Shown: in pieces, positions 8,505 through 15,722 of the stretch | Layout of the letters: every line of letters starts with the position of its first letter | How positions within the stretch are numbered: position 1 is the first letter of the stretch | Assembly: GCF_040683095.1 (NCBI RefSeq) | Contig: NZ_JBFBCI010000045.1 | Span: forward strand, 12,505-76,504 | Direction of reading: 5' to 3' | Source: Sphaerisporangium sp040683095 | GTDB taxonomy: Bacteria > Actinomycetota > Actinomycetes > Streptosporangiales > Streptosporangiaceae | DNA: 64,000 nucleotides | The notes under the pieces: generated by a model | Databases searched by the model: none | Told to the model about the DNA's origin: nothing | Seen by the model: the letters and a program-made list of their open reading frames with translations, nothing else | Program-made: the position numbers and the translations under genes

Positions 8505-9253
8505 AAGGCGGTATGACCGCCCAGATTCCTCAGCGTCACGCGAAGCTCAAAGCATTGACAAGCTCACATTCGGCACGCCATCTCACCACCTTCTTGACCG
8601 TCGCGCTCGTGCTGCTGGCAGTAGGGCTTGTTGTGCTGTCGCCACTCGCGGTCGACCTGCTCGACGATGGCGGCGGGTGGTCACGCAGAAGTGAGATAGG
8701 GCAGACGTATGGGGCGGCTGCCGCGCTGATCTCCGTCTTCGCGCTGGTAGCGATCACCGTTTCCCTGGTGCTACAGGCACGTGACGCCAAGCTCGCCAGG
8801 GAACAGGCCTCACGTACGACTCACAATGAGCTGATGACGATGGCCCTGGATGATCCCCTCTATCGTGAATGCTGGGGAGTGTTCAGCGCGGAGAAGGATG
8901 AGAACGCCCTCAGGCAGCAGCTGTACACGAATCTCATCGTCTCTTACTGGCAGACCAGGTTCGAGCTCGGCACATTTTCCGAGACCCATCTTCGTCATGG
9001 AGCGACGGCCATCTTCTCCGCCAGGCCAGGGCGGATCTTCTGGAGAGACGCGCGGGAGGCGCGTATCAGGACCTCGCAGACACGTAAGGCGAGGCGGTTC
9101 CACGCGATTATCGATGAGGAGTACAACAGGGCGATCGCGGCCAAGCCTGTGCTCGACCCACCAGCCCAGGACACAACGCCGCGAGCCCGGAACAGGTCAC
9201 CGCGTGTAGCGACTGTTTTACGGCGGATCGCCGACCGTCTGGACGTGGGGTGA
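8501..9253 (+). CDS. DUF6082-like membrane protein
   Basis: 250 aa with two N-terminal transmembrane helices (about residues 30-50 and 70-92, VALVLLAVGLVVLSPLAV and LISVFALVAITVSLVLQ) and a cytoplasmic helical C-terminal domain. The post-membrane part (QARDAKLAREQASRTTHNEL; NLIVSYWQTRFELG) resembles DUF6082 proteins of actinomycetes. The start overlaps the DUF6879 stop by 4 nt. Together the cassette encodes a small soluble protein, a soluble DUF6879 protein and a membrane protein, which would suit a membrane-linked signalling or defence unit. That role is inference only. Confidence 0.7.
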   Translation: MKGGMTAQIPQRHAKLKALTSSHSARHLTTFLTVALVLLAVGLVVLSPLAVDLLDDGGGWSRRSEIGQTYGAAAALISVFALVAITVSLVLQARDAKLAREQASRTTHNELMTMALDDPLYRECWGVFSAEKDENALRQQLYTNLIVSYWQTRFELGTFSETHLRHGATAIFSARPGRIFWRDAREARIRTSQTRKARRFHAIIDEEYNRAIAAKPVLDPPAQDTTPRARNRSPRVATVLRRIADRLDVG

Positions 9254-9361
9254 GCGGTGGGAATCGCGCTGCATAACCGAGCACCGCCCCGGGCCGTCCA
9301 CGTCGAGAGACCTGGTGGCGCGTACCACAAAGGGGCATCAGGGTCCGCATGACCCTTGGTC

Positions 9362-9424
9362 GCCGTCATTCCCTCGGTGGAGTTCTACAAGACGGCGTTC
9401 GGCGTCGAGGGGGCTGTGGTGGAC
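9362..9424 (+). pseudogene. VOC/glyoxalase-like gene fragment
   Basis: The plus strand reads SVEFYKTAFGVEGAVVD, the characteristic first strand-helix of a VOC/PhnB-type glyoxalase domain. There is no usable ribosome site, and the frame runs straight into the antisense 3' end of the flavoprotein gene at 9424. It is a remnant of about 20 codons sitting exactly at the edge of repeat copy B. Confidence 0.5.
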
Positions 9425-9481
9425 GGTCAGGTGATTTCGGACAGGAGGTCGCGGGCTAGGGCGTCGGCGATGCGGAAGGGG
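9424..9481. repeat. 58-bp direct repeat, copy B (3' end of flavoprotein gene)
   Basis: Same sequence as 7394-7451 with two mismatches. It covers the stop codon and last 18 codons of the minus-strand flavoprotein gene. With copy A it brackets about 1.97 kb carrying the three-gene DUF6879/DUF6082 cassette and the VOC remnant. Confidence 0.9.
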
Positions 9482-11259
9482 AAGGCGTTGGCGTGGGGGC
9501 GGGCGAAGCCGGCGATTGTGAAGCCCTGGCCTACCCAGTGGCCGAGGGCGAAGCGGCGGGGGTGGACCGTACCTGCGGCGTTCACCAGTCGTCCGTTCTG
9601 GACCCGGAGCCGGCCGAGCCGGTAGGTCGTGCCGTCCGGGCCGGTCAGCACCCCCTCGGTGATCGAGCCGCTGTCGTACAGGCCGCGCAGCAGGGGATCC
9701 TGCACCCGGGTGATGCTCGCGGCGGGCAGCCGGGACTCGATCAGCGCCCGCGCTTCGACGTGGCCGGGCACCTGCGTGCCGCACGCGCGGAACAGTCCGG
9801 CCTCCGGATCGGCGGTCACGGTGACGCCGCCGCCGAGGAACCGGACGATCCCGGCCCGCGACAGGGCTTCCAACTCCAGGAGCCGCTGCGGTGGAGGCCC
9901 GGACGCGTAGTAGCTGAAGACGCCCTGGAACCACTCCATGAGATCCTCGGCCTGGGACCTCGCCGACAGCAGGCCCCGGTTCACGACGTCCAGGATCAGG
10001 CCCAGCATCACCAGTAGCCCCTTGTAGAGCCCCAGGTCGGCGCTGTGGGCGGGGTCGGCGTGCCGTTCGACGTTGGCGACGATGTACGCGCGGAGCCACT
10101 GCTGAAGATCCTCGGCGTCGTCGAAGCGCAGCCCCTCCAGTGGTGACAGCAGGTACGACAGGTCGAGCCGGTCCTCGCGCCTCGGCACGGCCTCCTCCAC
10201 CAGAGTGATCCGCTCGTCGTCGTCCCAGCCGAGCGGGTCGTACCGGTCGAGGAATTTCTCCCAGGGGAGCGTGACCCGCTCGGGGTGGGCGGCGAACAGC
10301 TCGTGGTAGTAGAAGTGAGCGAGCTCCTTGGCCATCAGTGGCCACAGATGCCGGGGCAGGTCGAGCGGGCCGTGCTGTTCGTGCAGCCCTGTGACCGCGT
10401 CGGGCACGAAGTAGCGGGGCTCGGCCAGGGGTGCGCCCAGCTCGGGATAGGTGATCTTGGAGTGGTTCGGGATACCCCGGCGTGAGCCCGCGTACATGAT
10501 CGGCTCCGCGCCGGAGGGGTGGTACACGTATCCGCCGCCGGGCCGGGGCTCGAACCGGCCGCCGCGCCCCTGCGCCAGCAGGACCATCGTGTCGATGAAG
10601 GCCAGACCCATGCCGCGCAGGATGACCGGCTCGCCCGCCGGGATCATGTCCAGGTCGAGATCGGCGACGTAGTTCGGCGGCACGTACACCAGTCCGTGCG
10701 CGTCGGCGAAGTCCGCCAGCTCCTGATGGACGCCGCCGGGCGCCGCGTCGAGGTAGCCCTGGGCCAGCAGGACGGCGTCGGCGTCGAGGGGCTCGCCCCC
10801 GTCGTCCAGCCAGACCCGCTGACGGCCACCGGCCTCGGTGAGCGCCTCGGCTGTGGCCCGGTGGACCTGGACGGTGACCTCCGGCGGCGCCGACGTCACG
10901 ATGTACTCGAAGCACCAGGACAGGTAGGCGTTCTGGATGACCCGGGGCGGGAACGTGGCGGGTGTGACGTCGTAGCCGTGCTCGGCCGCCCACTCGTGGA
11001 TGGCGGGGCCCGGGCGGATCGGTCCTTCCATCTGCACGCTCGTGTCGGTGAACAGGCTCACGTCCACGGCCTGGGAGTTCATCCACATCAGCTCTGACTG
11101 CTCGCGTCGCCATGTCCGCCCGCCGCCCGGGGGCTGCGGGTCGACCACGTGGATCTCCAGCCGGCGCCCTGGGGGTGCGTTGGCGATGAGGCGATCGACC
11201 ATGACGGTGCCGCCCGGCCCGGCTCCCACCACCACGATCGTCAGAGGTGCGCTGCTCAC
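9427..11259 (-). CDS. FAD/NAD(P)-binding flavoprotein (FAD-NAD(P)-binding domain family)
   Basis: 610 aa from a GTG start. The N-terminus carries a Rossmann dinucleotide site (IVVVGAGPGGTVMVDRLI) and the block WRREQSELMWMNSQAVDVS seen in actinobacterial FAD/NAD(P)-binding proteins of the HpyO/PF13454 type. No signal peptide or membrane segments. These proteins are often found near natural-product or resistance genes and are thought to be cytoplasmic oxidoreductases or N-monooxygenase relatives; the substrate is unknown. The gene stands alone. No ribosome site is evident on its own strand just before the start. Its last 54 bases are duplicated at 7394-7451. Confidence 0.8.
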   Translation of the reverse strand: MSSAPLTIVVVGAGPGGTVMVDRLIANAPPGRRLEIHVVDPQPPGGGRTWRREQSELMWMNSQAVDVSLFTDTSVQMEGPIRPGPAIHEWAAEHGYDVTPATFPPRVIQNAYLSWCFEYIVTSAPPEVTVQVHRATAEALTEAGGRQRVWLDDGGEPLDADAVLLAQGYLDAAPGGVHQELADFADAHGLVYVPPNYVADLDLDMIPAGEPVILRGMGLAFIDTMVLLAQGRGGRFEPRPGGGYVYHPSGAEPIMYAGSRRGIPNHSKITYPELGAPLAEPRYFVPDAVTGLHEQHGPLDLPRHLWPLMAKELAHFYYHELFAAHPERVTLPWEKFLDRYDPLGWDDDERITLVEEAVPRREDRLDLSYLLSPLEGLRFDDAEDLQQWLRAYIVANVERHADPAHSADLGLYKGLLVMLGLILDVVNRGLLSARSQAEDLMEWFQGVFSYYASGPPPQRLLELEALSRAGIVRFLGGGVTVTADPEAGLFRACGTQVPGHVEARALIESRLPAASITRVQDPLLRGLYDSGSITEGVLTGPDGTTYRLGRLRVQNGRLVNAAGTVHPRRFALGHWVGQGFTIAGFARPHANAFPFRIADALARDLLSEIT

Positions 11260-11411
11260 AGCAAGGAGGTTTGCACCACTTCACGACACAGTCAATATTT
11301 CCTACCAGAAAACCCGGAAATGTGCCGATGGCAAGAAGCCCAAGCTTCCTGGTCTTAGCCGGTTACGAGAGTCGACGAGGAGCCCGACCGGTCACGCTCC
11401 CGCTGCCAGGA

Positions 11412-12716
11412 CTACCCGTTGCCGCTCACCGGCCGCCGTGGTGTCCGACCAGGAGGAGGAACCTCCAAGCCATCCTGATGATCCTGCTCTTGCGATGAGC
11501 AGTGCAGAGGTCCGTGTGAGCGACTCCGAGCGAGAAGACGATCCATGTCCGCCCGGCGGATCTGTGGGGGTTCGGGTACGACGCCCGCCGCCGTCAGGGC
11601 GGCTTCGGTAACCGCTGGATCCTGGCCTTCTAGTTCGGCCAGCACTCGAATGCCTAGCTTGCCTGTTTGGTAAGCCGCCGTGGCCCTTTCGAGTACTCGT
11701 TGCGGAGGACGGATCGTTCGACTGACCTCCTGCTCACGGTCGTACTGGGGACCCCACCCGTAGCGCCACGCCAGTTGCACGCCGCTGGGACCACGCAACG
11801 TCTCAACCTGCTGTTCGGTGATCAGGCCCGTGCGCTGCAACTGAATGAGGATCACCATCAGACTGACCCCGAAATGACGGGCCAGTAGCGCACATGTCCG
11901 CTCGTTGAAAGCCCTCTCGCCCTGTGAGCCCTCAGCACCGAGCCAAGCCCTGATTCCGTCCTGGGGGGCGAGGAGGTTGCGCGCAAACGCATCACAGCGA
12001 AGCTCAGCTGGGGTACGACTCCCGTCCAAAAGGTGCGTCTCGGTACCATCACCGAACAGCAGATGTCCGAGCTCATGGCAGTAGGTAAAGCGCTGTCGCT
12101 CGGCTACCGCCCGCGTACCGACCACGATCAGTGTGACGTTGCGGGCCGGGTCCGTCACAGTGAACCCGTCGATCCCCGCAGGGAAGTCCACAACAGCGGT
12201 ATCGACTCCGGTGAGTCGCTCCACCAGTTCGGCAGGGTCGGCCAGCGGTGCGCCGCCCAGTTCGAGTTCCCTACGCACGGTCAGCGCGAGCGCGCGCCCT
12301 CGCTCTTCGCAGGAGTCGACCGGGTCTGGAAGCGGCAGATCCACGACCGAACGAAGTACCTCGCCCGCTGGAGTCTGACTATTTTGGAGGATTCGATCAA
12401 GGCGGTCGTCCAGCACGAGTATGTCGACGGCCAGCCGCAAGGCGGCCTCTAGAGCCTCAGTAGGCGCCTCCGCCATGCGCGCCGCGATGCGAACCCGACT
12501 TCTCACCGGGCTGCCCGAGGTGAGCTCACGTAGTGGAACGCCAACGGCCGTAGCGAGTCGATCTAGCTCGGCGATCGTGAGCCTTGGCCGGCTACCCAAC
12601 TCGATGCGCGCCAGGGTGGGCTGAGATATGCCGGTCAGGTCGGCCAACTCTCGTTGAGTGAGACCTGCCCGTTCGCGTTCCCGCCTTACCCGTGCACCTA
12701 TTTGCTGGAGATCCAT
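11412..12716 (-). CDS. XRE regulator fused to ImmA/IrrE metallopeptidase
   Basis: The ATG at 12714-12716 follows a perfect AGGAGG site; the product is 434 aa. The XRE helix-turn-helix is at about residues 10-65 (LTQRELADLTGISQPTLARIE). The ImmA/IrrE zinc peptidase domain has HELGH at 214-218 and a downstream AELRCDAFARNLL block supplying the third zinc ligand (Glu238). Fused proteins of this kind cleave or release repressors, or act as the regulatory half of toxin–antitoxin and mobile-element systems. No obvious toxin gene follows; the next gene on this strand is the flavoprotein about 150 bp on. A palindromic site upstream suggests autoregulation. The C-terminal 40 residues are low-complexity and may be a degraded tail. 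Confidence 0.9.
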   Translation of the reverse strand: MDLQQIGARVRRERERAGLTQRELADLTGISQPTLARIELGSRPRLTIAELDRLATAVGVPLRELTSGSPVRSRVRIAARMAEAPTEALEAALRLAVDILVLDDRLDRILQNSQTPAGEVLRSVVDLPLPDPVDSCEERGRALALTVRRELELGGAPLADPAELVERLTGVDTAVVDFPAGIDGFTVTDPARNVTLIVVGTRAVAERQRFTYCHELGHLLFGDGTETHLLDGSRTPAELRCDAFARNLLAPQDGIRAWLGAEGSQGERAFNERTCALLARHFGVSLMVILIQLQRTGLITEQQVETLRGPSGVQLAWRYGWGPQYDREQEVSRTIRPPQRVLERATAAYQTGKLGIRVLAELEGQDPAVTEAALTAAGVVPEPPQIRRADMDRLLARSRSHGPLHCSSQEQDHQDGLEVPPPGRTPRRPVSGNG

Positions 12717-12730
12717 GAGCGCCCCACCTC

Positions 12731-12758
12731 CTGAATCAATGATACGTATCTGATTCAG
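12731..12758. promoter_or_regulatory. Palindromic operator upstream of XRE–ImmA gene
   Basis: Outer 8-bp arms CTGAATCA (12731-12738) and TGATTCAG (12751-12758) are perfect inverted repeats. Between them lies the perfect 10-bp palindrome GATACGTATC (12741-12750). The site starts 15 bp upstream of the start codon and overlaps the expected promoter, so it fits autoregulation by the XRE domain. Its AT content is unusual for this DNA. Confidence 0.6.
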
Positions 12759-12848
12759 AGACGCTACGTTCGGCGTCGGAAAGTTGGTCTCGCAGGTTCC
12801 GTGGCCCATCCTCACCGGGAGCAAGCTCAACCGAGTGGGTGACCATGG

Positions 12849-13514
12849 TCAGGGGCGGTCGTGGTCTCCGGGGCGGATGAGGCCGCTTTCGTAGGCGAAG
12901 ACGACTGCCTGGACTCGGGTGGTCAGGTTGAGTTTCATCAGGACGCGGGACAGGTGGGTCTTGACCGTGGCCTCGCCGAGGTAGAGGCGGGCGGCGATCT
13001 GGGTGTTGGTCAAGCCCTGGGCGAGCAGTTTGAGCACGTCCGTCTCGCGGCCGGTGAGTGAGTCCAGCTCGGCCGCGCGGTTCGGGACGCGGGCGGGGTC
13101 GGGCTGTCCGGCGAACGCGGCGATCACGCGCAGGGTCACCGCCGGGTGTAGCAGGCCCCCGCCTGCCGCGACCGTCCGGACCGCCTCGATCAGGTGCTCG
13201 GGCGGGGAGATCTTGAGCATGAAGCCGCTGACGCCGGCACGCAGGGCCGCGGCGACGTGCTCGTCCTCGTCGAACGTCGTGAGCACGATGACCTTGCTGT
13301 CCGGGTGGTCGCGGACGAGCTGCCGCGACGCCTCCAGCCCGTCCATTCTGGGCATGCGGATGTCCATCAGCACGACGTCCGGCCGGGTACGCGCGACCAG
13401 GTCGAGCGCCTCGACGCCGTCGGACGCCTCGCCGACGACCTCGATGTCCGGCTCGCCGTTGAGCACCATCCGCAGGCCCACGCGCACCATCGCCTCGTCG
13501 TCGGCGAGGGCCAC
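12849..13514 (-). CDS. Response regulator, NarL/LuxR family
   Basis: The GTG at 13512-13514 (VALADDEAMVR) is preferred; AGAGG lies about seven bases before it and the kinase stops at 13537. A longer in-frame reading to 13583 would overlap the kinase and adds residues foreign to the family. The receiver domain has Asp51 in VVLMDIRMP and Lys in FMLKISPP. The C-terminal HTH reads LTGRETDVLKLLAQGLTNTQIAARL. It pairs with the kinase at 13537-14721. The membrane protein diverging from the kinase at 14940 is the closest likely target. Confidence 0.9.
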   Translation of the reverse strand: MALADDEAMVRVGLRMVLNGEPDIEVVGEASDGVEALDLVARTRPDVVLMDIRMPRMDGLEASRQLVRDHPDSKVIVLTTFDEDEHVAAALRAGVSGFMLKISPPEHLIEAVRTVAAGGGLLHPAVTLRVIAAFAGQPDPARVPNRAAELDSLTGRETDVLKLLAQGLTNTQIAARLYLGEATVKTHLSRVLMKLNLTTRVQAVVFAYESGLIRPGDHDRP

Positions 13515-13536
13515 CGAGATGCCTCTGTCGCCTTTC

Positions 13537-14721
13537 TTACCATATGCGGGGGATGGGGAATCGGGCACGGACCGCGAAACCACCGTCAGGCTCGAGACCG
13601 GCGTGCAGGCTCCCGCGCACCATCGTCAGCCGTTCGCGCATGCCGACCAGCCCGTGACCACCGCGCCGTGAAGCCTGTCCGCCGAGTTCGTGGCCGCCGC
13701 TCCGGGCGTCGGCGGCGGGACGTCCCGGCTCGTTTCGCACCTCCAGGGTGAGCGCCTGCTCGGTGTAGCCGATGGTGACCACGGTCGGCACCTGCCCGGC
13801 ATGCCGCAGCACGTTCGTCAGGGCCTCCTGGAGCACCCGGTACGCGGTGAGGTCCAGGACCGGCGGCAGCCGGGGCGGCTCGGCCGGGGCGTTCAGCGTG
13901 ACCTCAAGACCGGCGGCGCGGACGTCCGCGATCAGCTCACTGACCCGGGCCAGCGACGGCGCGGGCGCCGGCCGTTCGCCGTCGACGCGCTCGCGCAGGA
14001 TGCCGACCAGCCCGCGCATCTCCTCCACCGTCTGCCGCCCGAGATGCTCCAGCCCGGCCACGACCTCCAGCTCGACCGGACGGTCCGCGAGCATCCGGCG
14101 CAGGCCTCCGAGCTGCAGCGTCATCACGCTGACCGAGTGCGCGACCGCGTCATGCACCTCCCGGGCGATGCGCGTGCGCTCCTGCGCCACCGCGGCCTGG
14201 GCGTTCGCCTCGCGTTCGGCGTCGAGCGCGGCGGCCAGTTCGGCGAGCTTGACCGCACGTTCGCCGCTGCGCCGCGCGAGCAGTCCCATGAACCAGCCCG
14301 GCAGCAGCACCGCCGGGACGAAGAACAGCTCCCACAGGGTCCCGCCGGCCGCGATCGACATCCACGCGAACGACACGCCCGCCACGCACAGCGCCACGGC
14401 CGAACGCCGGGGGGGCTCGCGCCACCCTGCCCACCCGACCACGCCGATCAGCCCGATCATCGCCGCGCCGCCGACCCCCGGCGCGCCGAACGCGACCACG
14501 CCCACCGGCAGGCAGACCGCGGCGATGACCGTGCCCGCCAGCGGGTACCAGGCCGCGACCACGACCCCGAGGCCCAGCGCGACCCCGGACATCCAGGTGG
14601 CCGTAGCGCTCGCGCCGAAGGAGGAGGTGTCGAGCGTGGTCTCCAGAACGGCCAGGAAGCTGATCAGCGGCCCGAAAACCAGCGGAATGAGCCGGACGTC
14701 CCTCAACCGGGTCATCGTCAT
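13537..14721 (-). CDS. Sensor histidine kinase, HisKA_3 family
   Basis: The start is taken as the ATG at 14719-14721 (a second ATG lies two codons on), giving 394 aa. Four to five membrane helices lie in about residues 10-165, followed by a coiled region and the phosphoacceptor motif REVHDAVAHSVSVMTLQL. The HATPase domain shows QEALTNVLRHAG (N box) and GHGLVGMRERL (G box). The downstream regulator starts within 25 bp, so the pair is co-transcribed. The sensed signal is unknown. Confidence 0.92.
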   Translation of the reverse strand: MTMTRLRDVRLIPLVFGPLISFLAVLETTLDTSSFGASATATWMSGVALGLGVVVAAWYPLAGTVIAAVCLPVGVVAFGAPGVGGAAMIGLIGVVGWAGWREPPRRSAVALCVAGVSFAWMSIAAGGTLWELFFVPAVLLPGWFMGLLARRSGERAVKLAELAAALDAEREANAQAAVAQERTRIAREVHDAVAHSVSVMTLQLGGLRRMLADRPVELEVVAGLEHLGRQTVEEMRGLVGILRERVDGERPAPAPSLARVSELIADVRAAGLEVTLNAPAEPPRLPPVLDLTAYRVLQEALTNVLRHAGQVPTVVTIGYTEQALTLEVRNEPGRPAADARSGGHELGGQASRRGGHGLVGMRERLTMVRGSLHAGLEPDGGFAVRARFPIPRIW

Positions 14722-14939
14722 GGCCACCGATCGTAACCGCGCGCGGCCTGCGGCGACTCCCCCGAATGGCGGACCCTCGCAGCTCGCCGGGTCCACCGGA
14801 CAGTGGACGCGGCCTACGTCCGATCCGTCGAAGCGAGGAGCCATCACGATGCGCGACGGCTGATCCGCCGGACGGCCCCGCGGCGGGAGAGTTCTCGCCA
14901 TAACGAAATCCCACAGCGAAAGCGACACGGAGGTACCAA

Positions 14940-15638
14940 ATGACCCCCCTCACCCACAGCGCCACGGCGACCGCGGAGCCGCTGACCGAAGAAACCGACC
15001 GCACCGGGCGCTTCCTGCGGCGGGCCGGCGGCGCCGCCCTGATCAGCGGTCCCGTGCTCATCTTCGGCGGCATGATGGCCTGCCCGCCGCAAGCCTCCGA
15101 CTCGACGGTCGACTACATCACCTCACTGGCCCGCGACGGCTTCCTGACGCAGCTCTCGGCCATGCTGCTCCACTACGGCCTCATCCTCGGCGCGCTCGGC
15201 GCGCTCGCCGTCCCCGGGCTGGTGCGCGGACGCAAGGGCCGGTGGCCGGCGCTGCTGGGCGCGCTCGCCACCGCGATCGGGCTGCTCAACGTGTCCGGGG
15301 CCGTACGCGACGACTGGTGGCGAATGGTCATCGGACAGCAGTTCCCGATCGACGTCGCGGCGCGCGTCTCGGACACCGTGGACGCCTCGGCGTTCATGCC
15401 CCTGTGGAGCGGTACCACGCTGCTCGCCTTCCTGGGCCTGCTCTCGCTGAGCGTCGCCCTCGCCCGGGCAGGCGTCGCCGGGTGGTGGCTGACCGCCGTC
15501 TATCTCGCCGCCTTCGTCGGCATGATGGTCATCCCGGTCAGCCTGACCTACGTGGTGGGCACGGCGTTCGCCCTGATGTACCTGCCGCTCGCGGTCGCCG
15601 GCGTCCGCACCTTCCAGCGCGAGCGCGCCACGGTGTGA
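14940..15638 (+). CDS. Integral membrane protein of unknown function
   Basis: 232 aa starting with a hydrophilic tail of about 30 residues, then about six transmembrane helices (for example ALISGPVLIFGGMM and SAMLLHYGLILGALGALAVP). GGAGGT-like ribosome sequence precedes the ATG. It diverges from the two-component system at 12849-14721, with 218 bp between, and converges on the YfhO-type gene. I do not recognise a named family; the helix pattern resembles DUF998/DUF4386-like small membrane proteins. It is probably controlled by the divergent regulator. Confidence 0.75.
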   Translation: MTPLTHSATATAEPLTEETDRTGRFLRRAGGAALISGPVLIFGGMMACPPQASDSTVDYITSLARDGFLTQLSAMLLHYGLILGALGALAVPGLVRGRKGRWPALLGALATAIGLLNVSGAVRDDWWRMVIGQQFPIDVAARVSDTVDASAFMPLWSGTTLLAFLGLLSLSVALARAGVAGWWLTAVYLAAFVGMMVIPVSLTYVVGTAFALMYLPLAVAGVRTFQRERATV

Positions 15639-15722
15639 CGCGGCGCGACCACGTGGCACGCCGACTTCACCGGGACGACCGCCATGGCGTACGGCATCAT
15701 CCCAGCTAGGCGGTGCCCCGGC

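Noticed and set aside
7394..9481. Insertion sequence or integron between the 58-bp repeats
   Set aside because: No transposase, integrase, terminal inverted repeats or short target duplication was seen; the repeat is part of a gene end, so only a recombination event is claimed.
11260..11411. Toxin gene partnering the XRE–ImmA fusion
   Set aside because: The 152-bp gap is too short and holds no frame with a ribosome site on either strand.
13515..13583. Longer start for the second response regulator
   Set aside because: The extra 23 residues overlap the kinase gene and do not resemble a receiver-domain N-terminus.
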